DNA of 64,000 nucleotides, from the NCBI GenBank assembly GCA_023212725.1, contig JALBYF010000018.1, positions 124,001 through 188,000 on the forward strand. The letters are read 5' to 3'. A program made the translations under genes and the position numbers. Below, piece by piece: positions 31,305-41,978 of this stretch; the stretch's first letter is position 1; each line of letters begins with the position of its first letter. Source of the stretch: Tranzscheliella williamsii (taxonomy: Eukaryota > Basidiomycota > Ustilaginomycetes > Ustilaginales > Ustilaginaceae). Under the pieces are notes generated by a model. The model was not told the DNA's origin and ran no database searches. It worked only from the letters and a program-made list of their open reading frames with translations.

Positions 31305-31462
31305 CCCGCACCGTGCAATCCATCTTATACACCCGCCCGCGCACCGCTTCCGCGTGACCGTACTGACCTGCACCGTAGCTTTCCCCTAATTCATCCGTGT
31401 TTCCACGCCAGAAAGCGTTGCATGGAATATATACGCAATGGCGGCGAGAATTGCCACAGGAC

Positions 31463-31561
31463 GCGTCGATCGTATAATGGTTATTATTCCTGCCTTCCAC
31501 TCGTGGATACGGAGTAACCAGCGGCTAGCAGGAGACAGGGGTTCGATTCCCCTTCGACGCA
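31463..31561 (+). tRNA. tRNA-Gly(TCC), intron-containing
   Basis: The acceptor stem gcgtcga (31463-31469) pairs with tcgacgc (31554-31560), and A31561 is the discriminator. The anticodon stem is cctgc/gcagg, with anticodon TCC at 31496-31498. A 27 nt intron (31500-31526) sits at the canonical position after base 37. The T arm is AGGGG-TTCGATT-CCCCT. A T-run terminator follows. It lies between the convergent CLP1 and HIBCH genes. Confidence 0.93.
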
Positions 31562-31566
31562 AGCTC

Positions 31567-31577
31567 TTTTTTTTTTT
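31567..31577 (+). terminator. RNA polymerase III terminator
   Basis: A run of 11 T starts 5 nt after the tRNA-Gly(TCC) gene. Confidence 0.85.
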
Positions 31578-31711
31578 GCTCGATGCCGTTGGGGCGGGCA
31601 ATGGCGCAGGAGGGCCGGGGTGTCGCGGGCACAGCGCTGGCGGCGGGATGTGATGGTGGGAATGGATTGCAGGTGGTTGGGGGCGGGAGGGCAGTACAGT
31701 GGGAGGGAAGG

Positions 31712-33532
31712 CTATGTGTGCCGGCGGCTGCGGCGGGCGAGCCAGTCGTTGATCTTGAAGTCGAGGGCGGGGCGGTGGCCTTTGTAGCGGCGGAGGGAGT
31801 CGAGGAGGTCGGCGGGGTCTGGGCGGGTGGCGGCGGCGGCGGGGTGGGAGCCTTGGAGGAGGGCCTCGCACTCTGCCTCGGAGGGGAGGGCAAAGGGGTT
31901 GTGGGACTGTTCCCAGCGGAGGGGGCCTTTGCCGCGGAGGAGCGAGTCGCGGGCGTGGCGCGCGTCGCGGGTGGCGAGGGGTGCGGGGATGTCGAGCACG
32001 GGAACGGCCAGGGCCAGGCCGGCAGCACGGGCCGCCTCGACGTCGGCGAAGAAGTGCGCGCGCACGCGGCTGTCCGACACCTGCTCGAGGCGGGGGGGCT
32101 CCCACTCGGCCACGCCCGCGCGCCGCCGCCCCGTCGCCGGATCCTTCTCCAGCACGTGGGTCACGCCCGTGTAGAAGTCGCGCCCCAGCGAAAAGTCGCA
32201 GAAGGCCGTAGCAAGCCGCATGTCGAACCGGAAGGCCTCCTCGACATCCAGCCGCCGCGCCTCGACGATCGCCTGGTGCGTCACCTTGAGCGAGCGCGGC
32301 GACTTGGTGCGCAACTCGCCCAGCGTCCGCTTCGCCCACTCCTGCACCTCCTCGGACAGCGTTGCCAGACCCAGCTGCGCCAGCTCGCTCGCAGCCTGGC
32401 TCTCCCCCTGCCCACCCGCAATCTCCTCGAGACAGGTAAACAGGCTCTCGCACGACGGCTGCCCAAACACATAGTCGAGCGCAATGCGGCGGTCGCCCAC
32501 CAACGCCGACTTGGCCAGCACCTCGGTTTCGGCAAGCGGGTCGGCACAGAACTCGTCCAGCGCCGACGCGACGAGGCCCGGATTGAGCGCGCTCTCGGCG
32601 GGCAGCGTGCTGAGCCGGTGCGCGGCGGCGTCGATGCTGCTGCTGGCAAGGTAGTGGGTGGCAAGGCCGGCGAGATACGCCTCGGCGCCCGAGATGCGTG
32701 CGCCGGTCATGCCGAGGTACTGCCCAACCTTGCCGTCGAGGCGAGCGAGCACCCTGGTGACACCGACATCGGGGAAGTAGCCGATGCCGGTCTCGGGCAT
32801 GGCGAAGAGGGTCTTCTCGGTGGCGATGCGCAAGGGTGCGTGGACAGAGAGACCGACACCGCCGCCCATGGTGATGCCGTCCATGACCGCGACAAACGTC
32901 TTGGGCTTCTTCACCTCGGCGCCCTTGCTGCTGGCGAGGCTCCGCGCTTCCTCGGCGCCCTTGCCAGCGCCATGAGCGTTGGCCGCCTCGCCGAGGCGGG
33001 CGATCTTGTAGTCAAGCTCGAACTCGCTCTTGAAAAAGTCGAGCGCCTTTTCGCGCGACTTGGCATCGCCATCAGCAGCCTTGACCACCGCCAGGACGTC
33101 GCCACCAGAGCAGAGCGCGCGGCCGACCCCGCGCAGCATGATGACATGGCAGGTGGTGGATTGGATGCATTCGTCGAGCGCGGCATCGATCAGGTCCACC
33201 ATTTCCTGGTTCAGCGCATTGAGCGCCTTTTCTCGATTCAGCAGGATGGTGCGCAGACCACCATCGGAGAGCAGCTTGACGAGCTTGGTGTCGTCGCTGG
33301 CGCCTGGCACCGGAGTGGAAGACGACATCTGCCGAGAAACCTGCGAGAGTCGAGAGGTGGCGGACTGGAGGCGTTTGCTGTTGGAAGAGGCCATGGCGTC
33401 AGCAGAGAGCGGGTGCCTTGCACAAGCGGCAGAGACAGACGGAGAAGCGGCACGGAGAGGAAAGGCCAAGGAAGGACGGAAAGCGCGTTGGAGAAGGAGG
33501 GAAGAAGAGCCTCTGGCTAGCGATGTCCTCAT
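31712..33532 (-). CDS. EHD3: 3-hydroxyisobutyryl-CoA hydrolase, mitochondrial (HIBCH/Ehd3)
   Basis: First ATG at 33532, stop at 31712, 606 aa. The start MRTSLARGSSSLLLQRAFRP is an amphipathic, Arg-rich mitochondrial presequence with no acidic residue. The crotonase fold starts near residue 85. The oxyanion-hole segments are GVGRALCSGGD and DGITMGGGVGLS. The catalytic acid region FAMPETGIGYFPDVG carries the Glu and Asp used by HIBCH enzymes. The C-terminal half is longer than in the human enzyme (about 386 aa). Homologues hydrolyse 3-hydroxyisobutyryl-CoA in valine breakdown; the yeast homologue also associates with the mitochondrial small ribosomal subunit. The final 300 nt are C-biased on the coding strand. 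No intron is needed. Confidence 0.93.
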   Translation of the reverse strand: MRTSLARGSSSLLLQRAFRPSLAFPLRAASPSVSAACARHPLSADAMASSNSKRLQSATSRLSQVSRQMSSSTPVPGASDDTKLVKLLSDGGLRTILLNREKALNALNQEMVDLIDAALDECIQSTTCHVIMLRGVGRALCSGGDVLAVVKAADGDAKSREKALDFFKSEFELDYKIARLGEAANAHGAGKGAEEARSLASSKGAEVKKPKTFVAVMDGITMGGGVGLSVHAPLRIATEKTLFAMPETGIGYFPDVGVTRVLARLDGKVGQYLGMTGARISGAEAYLAGLATHYLASSSIDAAAHRLSTLPAESALNPGLVASALDEFCADPLAETEVLAKSALVGDRRIALDYVFGQPSCESLFTCLEEIAGGQGESQAASELAQLGLATLSEEVQEWAKRTLGELRTKSPRSLKVTHQAIVEARRLDVEEAFRFDMRLATAFCDFSLGRDFYTGVTHVLEKDPATGRRRAGVAEWEPPRLEQVSDSRVRAHFFADVEAARAAGLALAVPVLDIPAPLATRDARHARDSLLRGKGPLRWEQSHNPFALPSEAECEALLQGSHPAAAATRPDPADLLDSLRRYKGHRPALDFKINDWLARRSRRHT

Positions 33533-34048
33533 GTCGGTGGTAGGGGAAAGCGGGGGCAAGGGCAGGGGAGGCGAGGGCAAGGGCCAGGGGCTGCTCTGCG
33601 CTGCACCGGAATCAGTAGCGGTTTGATATGCTAGCGGAGCAAGGCAGAAATGAGCGGCTCATACGGCGACGGTGACCGAGAGAGCCGAGAAGCAGAAACG
33701 CTCCAACTTGGCGGGGCACCTAACGGCAGTAAAAATGTGATTTGTTAGAGCGCCTGCGTAGTAAGCACGTGCCAGCTTGATTTCTGGATGTTAGAGTAAG
33801 GGGGAGGCGAAGGAGTGCTCACGTGATTGACGGCTTCGGAGGGTGCATAACCTCGGCGCTAAGGCCAAGGCGAGTTGGGCGGTGGAGCGGTGGTGATCGG
33901 GCCAGTCGTGGTTGACAAGGCGGAGGTGAAAGGCAGGCTGGCTTTCGACGAGGCCACATCCGGCTTGTCTATCTCTTTCCGTCGAGCGGTGCTACGACGT
34001 TGCGCAAGAGCCCCAGCGCACGAAAGACCGATTGTCGACCTCGTCAAG
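33533..34048. promoter_or_regulatory. Bidirectional promoter of HIBCH and RIB4 with two CACGTG boxes
   Basis: 516 bp between divergent start codons. CACGTG occurs at 33766-33771 and again at 33820-33825, the second within TCACGTGA. The pair suggests bHLH-type control of one or both genes; this is inferred from the motif only. Confidence 0.5.
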
Positions 34049-34845
<797 letters not shown>

Positions 34846-35216
34846 CGCTCGCACCGACCCCGTGCTGCGTGGCACAGAGCTGCACAGCGCCCGCAGGCAA
34901 CGAGACACGAACGCGCGCCTCTCGCCCGTGGAGGGTGCTGATATGCTGTCTTTTCCTGCCCGTGCAAGTGCAACGACTACGCGAGAGAACATGAATAAAA
35001 GTGCATGTGGGGTGAGAGTACAGGGGGTTGGTACGCCGCGGAGAGGGGGAATGTGCGCGAGGGCAGAGGACCGTTGGGCACAGGAGATACGCCTCGTCGC
35101 ATTTTGGGGACCGGAGCGGGCGGATGCAAGCAGGTGCCGGTGCGAGGAAGTTAGCGCGTAGCAAATGCTGCGAGGGGCCGCCGCGCCGGGGGAGGCCTTG
35201 GAGGATGCGCGCCGGC
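34846..35216. other. Intergenic region between convergent RIB4 and NAC beta genes
   Basis: About 370 bp of 3' flanks. No gene or RNA element was recognised. Confidence 0.55.
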
Positions 35217-36385
35217 TTAATCCAGCTTGTCGGCCTCGCTCTCCTTTTTGTCGGCCTCGTCAAAGTTGTCGACGACATCGGGCACGTCGTCGTCGTCCTT
35301 GCCGCCGACGGCAGCTTGCGAAGCAGTGTGCTGTGCGTTCATGGCCTGGTACGACTCGGCCAGCTTGCGCAGAGAGGCGAGCGAGTCGGGCCCGAGCTGG
35401 TTCAGAATGCCCGGCACAAGCTCGGTGAGTTCCTTGTCGACGCCATTGCCGTACACAGCAAACGTGTTGCTGGTGGGCAGGCCGTGCACTGTTGCGTTCA
35501 AAAACAGATCCATGTCGTCAGTATACGCTCAAAGTAGCCTGTTTTTCTCCTCGAAGAAAGGCAACGCCTCGTCCATGGGGAGATTTTTTCCTAGCCCCTG
35601 ATTGCATCTGCCAGAGGCTTTGCCGCCGCCCGAGCTCTCAGAGGTGCCACATCGCTGCGCAGACGGATGTGCTGATGGGGGCCATGCTGATAGCTGCCCT
35701 CTCCGCCTTCCTTCAGCGACGGTGCAACTCGGATTTCGAGATGCCATCTTTTTCGTCTGTGCCAGCGCAGACGACTGTTGGCTCGTTTTCGAGTAGGACG
35801 GAGGCTGGAGACTGCGGTTGTTTTTCTGAATGTCTGGACTTACCCTTAGGAGCGGAGAAGTGGAGGACGTTGCCGTCCTCCTTGAACATGTTGACCTCCT
35901 CGACGCCGGAGACGGGCTCGACCTGGAGCTTCTTGAGGGCGGCCTGAAGCTTAGGGTCCTCACCACCAGGGCCCTTGGGCTTAGCGCCCATCTTTCGTCG
36001 GGGCGTGCCCTTACCGCCTTTGGAATTGAATCCGGTAGGATGGTGCAAAGGTGCAAGAATCGCAGGCGAAGCAGGATGTTCCCAGTCGGACATTCGAGAG
36101 GCGAGCCGAGGTGAGCAGGTCGAGTTGATTTGATGAGTTGGCCGGGTTGATTAGATGAGGGATAGAAAGATTCAGAAGTACAGAGGAGATGTGCGTAGCG
36201 TGCCAAAAGTCGACGAGGTATGGATAATAGCAAGCGGCGCAGCGGAGATAGACGAGGAGAAACGGAGAAGGGTCAGCAGGGCGGACAGCGAAGGCATGGA
36301 CGAGGTAGGGCGGCTGGGGTATGAATCACGTACCGGTTCGGCTGGCAGCCTGGAGCTTGGCGAGTTTTTCTTGGTTAAGGACCAT
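35217..36385 (-). CDS. EGD1: Nascent polypeptide-associated complex subunit beta (BTF3/Egd1)
   Basis: Three exons on the minus strand: 36385-36334, 36017-35844 and 35488-35217, giving 165 aa. The start [20 protein letters not shown] spans the first splice. It is followed by [16 protein letters not shown] (the ribosome-binding basic motif region), [20 protein letters not shown] and [10 protein letters not shown] (second splice), then [10 protein letters not shown] and [20 protein letters not shown], the NAC dimerisation domain. The acidic tail ends EADKLD. NAC beta pairs with NAC alpha at the ribosome exit tunnel and shields nascent chains. The introns are long for this window (316 and 355 nt); reading through the second adds 40-odd residues before a stop. 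Confidence 0.94.
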
Positions 36386-37464
36386 GTTGGCTATGAAGAG
36401 GCTGAGGTGGAACGAGGCAGGGCTGAGGCGGGACGGAGCGGTGTATCGAAAGGATGGGATGAAGTAAAAGGAAACGACGACGACGACGACAAGAAGCGGA
36501 ATGGCTGACTCTGACTTGAGCCCACTGACGTTCTTCTGCTCGGCCAGAGAAGCCAGACGGCAGTCTGAGTGGATCTTGCGCTTTGTCTCGCAAAGCCATT
36601 CACTCGTCCGACTGCAGTTGCCAGCCCGAAGTTGAGCCAAGTGATCAGCCAGCCAGCAAAAGAAGCGCACTGAATGCATCTTGGACTTTTTGCGCTTTTT
36701 GTCGGTTCGTGGTAGCAGTCGCGCGCTCTATGCACTAGCGCTCTAACATGCCACTCAGCGCTGTGACTCTTTGATCTTCTTTCCCGCTTCACCACCGTGA
36801 ACCGCACCACCAGTCTGCCTCTCATGTGTTCTGCTTGTCAATCTGTAGCCCGAGTACACGACCAGCGCACACGAACATGCGGCCACACGCTTGGTGATGT
36901 ATTGTAGGTGCTGTAGGTGCTGTTCAGCGCGCCCGCACAGGGTCCATATGCTTTCGCCGCAGCCGTCGTCCGATCTAACAGACTACGGACAGAAGGCTGC
37001 GCACAGAGCGGGGCGGGTGACAAGCTAACTCGACTCGACGTGTTAGACCGACGGCATGAGGATCTTCTCATTTCAAGCTGGAAGAAAGAGGGTAGGCCCG
37101 GAGCCGTCCGAGCTGCAGGATGCTCTACTTTGCAAGCAAGTGTGCATTAGAAAAGCGAGGCGAATCCACTTAGCAGCGACGGCCAAAAGCGAATCCTGAA
37201 TGGATAACTCGAAGCACCATTTCAAAGCTCGGCGGTGACGGCTAATCACGAATAATGGCTCGACTGACAACGGCGACTGCCTGCAAACAGTCGCTGCCAT
37301 CCCTTCCTCTCTTGTCGCATCTCAACTCCATCATCCTACTGCTTCTCTCGACCACACACCTTCTCGACACCCTTCTGTACCGCCTCGCCAGCTCCGTTCT
37401 CCCGTCTCGGCATCAACTCGTCCGTTGCGCTCAGCCGGTTCCGCCCTCACATCACAGAGCTACC
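36386..37464. other. Intergenic region, divergent promoters of NAC beta and ATP synthase e
   Basis: About 1.1 kb. CT-rich leaders flank both genes (for example 37300-37460 on the plus strand). No gene was recognised in between. Confidence 0.55.
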
Positions 37465-38419
37465 ATGTCCAGTTCTCCCGTCTTGAACGTGAGTCGCACC
37501 CAACCTCACCCCTCGTTCGTCGCACCCAACCCCACCACTCCTTTGTCGCACGGCACAGAGATGAGCTTCGCCGCCTAGCGCCCCTCTCTGCGGCGCCGCG
37601 ACCTAGTTCCGGCCTTGGCAGCATGACTAACCAACTTATGATGACTCTTCTCCTGGTCTTCCGCATCCTCCTCTCCTTCTTGTTGCTCGGTCTCTAGGTC
37701 GTCCGTTACTCGGCCCTGGTCGGCGGCATTGGATACGGTATCGTACACCGAAGGACGTTGCAAGCGAAAGAGGACGTCAAGGCCGCACATGCTGCTTACA
37801 AGCACAAGCAGGACCTCATCCACAAGGCGAAGGAGGCCTACAAGAACCGACTCGTCGCCAAGCAAGACTCTGGTGGTAAGTGTCCTTCTCATCCAACCTG
37901 CAACCTCGCTACAAGACACAGAAGGCTTTTCAGATGGGTTGCCATCGTCGAACATCCTGCGCGGAATCTAGCGTTGCGGGCTTTCGGTCCCAGGTGGCAG
38001 TCAGGTGCCGAGACCCGGATGATGGCACGGCCAAAGCGTGCCACAGCACCAAGGACGCCGGTGTTGGTGGCATCGCGAGCAACTTTGGAGATGCGCACAG
38101 ATCGAGGATCCGTCTGTACCGCACCGGGCTGGTTCGATCTGCGTTCTGGCCCGTGACGTCGATGGACAGCAGCACCGCTCCACATTTAGTAGCATGGGCC
38201 TGCACCGCCCTGCGGCTTAATTCGGGCGGAGAGTACAGACGGAGCACAGTACGGAGGCAGATGACGCCGCGCGTCTTTCCCGCAACGCACCGTGTAGTTT
38301 GACCCACCTGCTGACTGACTTATCTGCCTGTATCTGCGACAACAGTGATCACGGACCCCGAGAGCCCCGCTTTCGACTTGGAAAAGTTCCTGGCCAAGAT
38401 CGAGCAGGAGAACAACTGA
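37465..38419 (+). CDS. TIM11: Mitochondrial ATP synthase subunit e
   Basis: Three exons: 37465-37488, 37698-37875 and 38346-38419, giving 91 aa. Donors are GTGAGT and GTAAGT, and the acceptors (CTAG, ACAG) are consistent. The protein starts MSSSPVLNVVRYSALVGG and has one N-terminal membrane span with the GxxxG motif (GGIGYG), which in this family drives ATP synthase dimerisation and shapes cristae. A charged coiled-coil-like helix with many Lys and Ala follows, and the C-terminus reads FDLEKFLAKIEQENN. The introns are long (209 and 470 nt), so more than two thirds of the primary transcript is removed. Size and layout match fungal subunit e. Confidence 0.88.
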
Positions 38420-39728
38420 GCCCACTCGCCCGACCCCACCCAAAACAGGCGACATCATGCCCTTTAGCCGCCGACGGTGCGGGCACGTACACGCTTCCAG
38501 ATCCTGCGGGAGCTTTCGTCGTCATTTCGCCCGCCACTTTGTGTATTAGATCTTCCTCACCCGGCTTCCATCCTCGCAATATTCCAACATCTAGGTAAAC
38601 TACGCCACTCAGGCATTCCTGCATCCTTCTGGATCGAGACCATCCGTACAGCGCCCTGGCACCGTACACTTGATCAGCCGGTTCCAGACATAGGGCCCTC
38701 CTAGACCGACTGAGGAGCCGTGTCGGCAGAAAGGGACAGCGGGAGGTCACCAAGCGAGAGCAAATCCACAGAAAGCTGTGCTGATTGAGAAGTCCTGCCA
38801 ACTTCAGCATTTACGCTGCTGTCCGAAGTAGGCTGATGAGCGCGCTGCCAACTCTTGAAGGAAACGTCTTAGCGGTGGATTGGGGCAGTGTGAGACGAAG
38901 CGGAGATCATTCGTCATCCTGGGTCCATGCAGCAGCTCGTGCCGGTCTGTCCCGACTGGAGGAGATCTGGCGACGCATAGCCCGTCGTATTAGCATGACA
39001 TGTCGTGGTGGTACCGGAGGGTTATACGCCCACGTCCGTCGGGTATGAACGTGGCTCGTTACAAGACAACGTACAGGCGAGCATCGGCGTACCGCCAGAC
39101 GTGTCCCACGGTTAGGTAGCAGTTCGTCGTTGCCATACGGCCAGACCGCCCTTTCGTCTCTTTGCACGCAGAGAGAGACACTCGGAAACGCAGCCGGTCT
39201 ATCCAGCCGTATATTGACCACACACGCCGCGCGCCTCGACACGTGCAAGCAACTCTAGCTTCTGCAGACAGCGTACGTAAGGCCTGGCCAAGTTGGGTTT
39301 GCTGTGCGAAGATGAAGAGAAGGAGTTTCTGAAATGTTTGATGTGCAACGCCGCTCCCATGTGCGACAGCAGTAAGTCCCAAAGGCCGATATCGCTGGCT
39401 TTGCGTGATGTCGTGCGTCGGCGTTCGCAACTGCCCAGCGGTGAATTCGGCAGACGAGACGGCGGATGTTCGGTCCCAACCGCGGCGCTAGCGTCTCTTT
39501 GTGCGCTGCCTCCTTCTCGCCCATCTCCGCGATGCGTGCGCTGCTGGGCTACCACAAACACGAGCTTATCTTACCGCTCGCTTAGCGCGCCCGTCTCGGG
39601 TGGAAGCTCTCCGTTGTCCGCAAGCCGCAACACGAGCCGACGGGTCTTCCCCATATATAGAGACTGGGAAGGGTAGAGACACCGCCAGTCTCGTCCACCC
39701 AGCTTTGTGCGCCACAGCTAGTGACAGT
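38420..39728. other. Intergenic region, about 1.3 kb
   Basis: The 3' flank of ATP synthase e and the promoter of the metallophosphoesterase. A sequence gtcttccccatatatagagactggg near 39640-39665 contains CATATATAG, about 70 bp upstream of the ATG at 39729, a plausible TATA element. No other gene was seen. Confidence 0.5.
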
Positions 39729-41645
39729 ATGCTTGCTCCTCTCAGCGCCGTCGTGGTTGCCTGCCTGGCCGGGCTTGTGTCCGGCTGCCCGGGCATCGAC
39801 CATGCCCAGGGTCTGAGTCCGCGCTCGGCCAGTGTCTCGACCCAGCCAAGTGGCGGCACCAGCCTGCTGAGGTCGCTCACCTGGGGCGAGATCAACATCC
39901 TCCATACCACCGACATTCACGGCTGGTATCAGGGCCACATGAAGTCGAGCTACCCCGAGCCCAACTACAGCGGCGACTGGGGCGACTTTGCCTCTTTTGT
40001 CCACCACATGAAGGCGCTGGCAAAGCGCAAAGGCGTCCAACTGCTCCTGGTCGATTCGGGCGATCTGCACGACGGCGCCGGCCTTAGCGACGGCTTTCCT
40101 GCCGGTGGCGTCGACGGCCACCTGTCGAACGAGTTCCATGCGCAGATCCCGTACGACCTGCTGACGGTCGGCAACCACGAGCTCTATGTCTATGCCAATG
40201 CCTGGGATACGCTCGCCAACTTTGTCCCGCGCTGCGCCGGCCGCTATGTCGGCTCCAACGTCCAGATCAGCCATCTGGACCCGGAAACGGCGCAGAACAA
40301 AACGTACGACTACGGCGAGCGCTTTGTGCGCTTCGAGCTGCCCGGTGGGCACAAGGTGACGTCGTTGGGCGTGCTGTTCAACTTTACAGGCTCCGACCGC
40401 GGCATCAGCGTCCAGGACCCGGCGCGGATGGTCGAGGAGAGCTGGTTCGCCGACGCCATTGTCGAGCAGCCCGATTTCTTCCTCCTGGCAGGCCACATGC
40501 CCGTCCGCGACGACCAGTGGCCCACCGTCGTCGGCGCAATTCGCAAGGTACATCCAACCACCCCCATCCTCGTGCTTGGCGGCCACACCCACATCCGCGA
40601 CTGCACCATGTACGACAACAGCTCCATGGCGCTCGAATCCGGTCGCTACCTCGAGACCATCGGCTGGCTCTCGATGAACATGACCGCCAACGGCCCCACT
40701 TTCAGCCGCTCCTACATCGACGCCAACCGCCGCAACTACGCCTTCCACGCCGGCCTCGTGAGCCCCGCTGACCACTTCGACACCCAGCTCGGCAGAACAA
40801 TCACCAAAAACATGTCGCACGTCGCCGCCGAGTGGAACCTGACCCATGTCTATGCAGACGCGCCGCAGGACTACTACCTCCAGCGTGTGCCCATCAACGA
40901 CTCGTCGTCGCTGATCCACTTGATGACCAACAAGGTCTTCCCGACCGTCATCTCCACGTCGAACCCGGCACGCAAGGACGTCCCCAGCATTGTCATTGCC
41001 AACACGGGCTCGCAGCGCTTCGATCTGTATGCCGGCCCGTTCACCAAGAACGATCAGTACATTGTCTCGCCCTTCACCGACGCATTCCAGTACATCCAGG
41101 ACGTGCCGTACGAGTATGCGAGGCAGATCATTGGCCAGCTCAACACCAAGCAGTATGCGGGCAATGCCAGGCGGGATGTGGCGGGCAGCAGGGCCGAGGC
41201 CGAGGCCGAAGCCGAGGCGGAACGGTATGCGGAGGGCCATGTGTCGCACATCTACAACCGGTGGCTCGAGGCGCAGCATGCGCGTGCCGACCTCGCCAGA
41301 CTGGACGCGCGAGCCGCCGACGCCGACGCCCAGCGTACCCTGGGCTACGTCACCCGCGACCAGTGCCCCGGCCACGGCGACGACACAGTCCACACCGCCA
41401 TCCCCTTCTCCCCCGTCCCCGACTACGTCGTCAGCCCACCACCCGCCAGCATCACCGACACCGACACCCTCGACGTCGTCTTCCTCGACTTTATCGCACC
41501 AAGCGTCCTCCGCATCCTCAACAGCATCCAGTCCAACCGCACCTACTCCCCCACCGACGTCGCCCCCTACAACAACTACACCTCCCAGGACATCTACCCG
41601 CTCTACGCCCAAGCCGTCTGGGCCCCCGCCACCGCCGCCGATTGA
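39729..41645 (+). CDS. Secreted metallophosphoesterase, 5'-nucleotidase/UshA-like (YHR202W family)
   Basis: First ATG of the frame at 39729, stop TGA at 41643-41645, 638 aa. Residues 1-19 (MLAPLSAVVVACLAGLVSG) are a clear signal peptide. The calcineurin-like phosphoesterase motifs are present in order: HTTDIHGWY (D-x-H) near residue 60, DSGDLHDG near 113, GNHE near 149, an AGHMPVRDD segment near 258, and GGHTHIRD (GHxH) near 285. Several NxS/T glycosylation sites occur. The C-terminal half resembles the substrate-specificity domain of 5'-nucleotidases. Fungal relatives include budding yeast YHR202W; the natural substrate is not established. The final 350 nt are strongly C-rich. The product is probably secreted or vacuolar. 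Confidence 0.87.
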   Translation: MLAPLSAVVVACLAGLVSGCPGIDHAQGLSPRSASVSTQPSGGTSLLRSLTWGEINILHTTDIHGWYQGHMKSSYPEPNYSGDWGDFASFVHHMKALAKRKGVQLLLVDSGDLHDGAGLSDGFPAGGVDGHLSNEFHAQIPYDLLTVGNHELYVYANAWDTLANFVPRCAGRYVGSNVQISHLDPETAQNKTYDYGERFVRFELPGGHKVTSLGVLFNFTGSDRGISVQDPARMVEESWFADAIVEQPDFFLLAGHMPVRDDQWPTVVGAIRKVHPTTPILVLGGHTHIRDCTMYDNSSMALESGRYLETIGWLSMNMTANGPTFSRSYIDANRRNYAFHAGLVSPADHFDTQLGRTITKNMSHVAAEWNLTHVYADAPQDYYLQRVPINDSSSLIHLMTNKVFPTVISTSNPARKDVPSIVIANTGSQRFDLYAGPFTKNDQYIVSPFTDAFQYIQDVPYEYARQIIGQLNTKQYAGNARRDVAGSRAEAEAEAEAERYAEGHVSHIYNRWLEAQHARADLARLDARAADADAQRTLGYVTRDQCPGHGDDTVHTAIPFSPVPDYVVSPPPASITDTDTLDVVFLDFIAPSVLRILNSIQSNRTYSPTDVAPYNNYTSQDIYPLYAQAVWAPATAAD

Positions 41646-41978
41646 TTCCCCCGTGTACACTCTCGCAAAGAAAACCATCCCCAGCGCCCCCAGCGCCCCC
41701 AGCGCCCCCAGCGCCCCCAGCGCCCCCATGCCCGTGCCCTGACTCTTCTTCGTCCACTGGTAATCGCCATGTGGATAGAAACCGCCTTGTGAATAGGAAC
41801 TGCCATATGGATAGGCGGAGTGTGAATCTAACATGCAGCCTTCTTTGGCATCATCGCCGTGTGGAGTGAGAAGGGGTGGCTGGCTCGGGATGGTGGCCAT
41901 CTTTCATGTTCTCCTCCACTACACCTCGACGCTGCGTTGCTTGCGCTGGGTCGATACGGACGGGCTGGTTTGGCGAAG
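41646..41978. other. Intergenic region with short repeats
   Basis: 333 bp between two plus-strand genes. It holds five copies of a 9 bp repeat (41683-41727) and, at about 41770-41820, a degenerate 17-18 bp direct repeat around gccatatggatagg / gccatgtggataga. No gene was recognised. Confidence 0.6.
41683..41727. repeat. 9 bp minisatellite, five copies
   Basis: AGCGCCCCC repeated five times without interruption, in the likely 3' UTR of the metallophosphoesterase gene. Confidence 0.95.

Noticed and set aside
31583..33520. 645-codon plus-strand frame over HIBCH
   Set aside because: It is antisense to a well-supported crotonase-family enzyme and has no recognisable domain.
37489..38345. Possible box C/D snoRNA in ATP synthase e introns (ATGATGA near 37638)
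   Set aside because: A C-box-like hexamer is present, but no D box at a suitable distance and no terminal stem was found.
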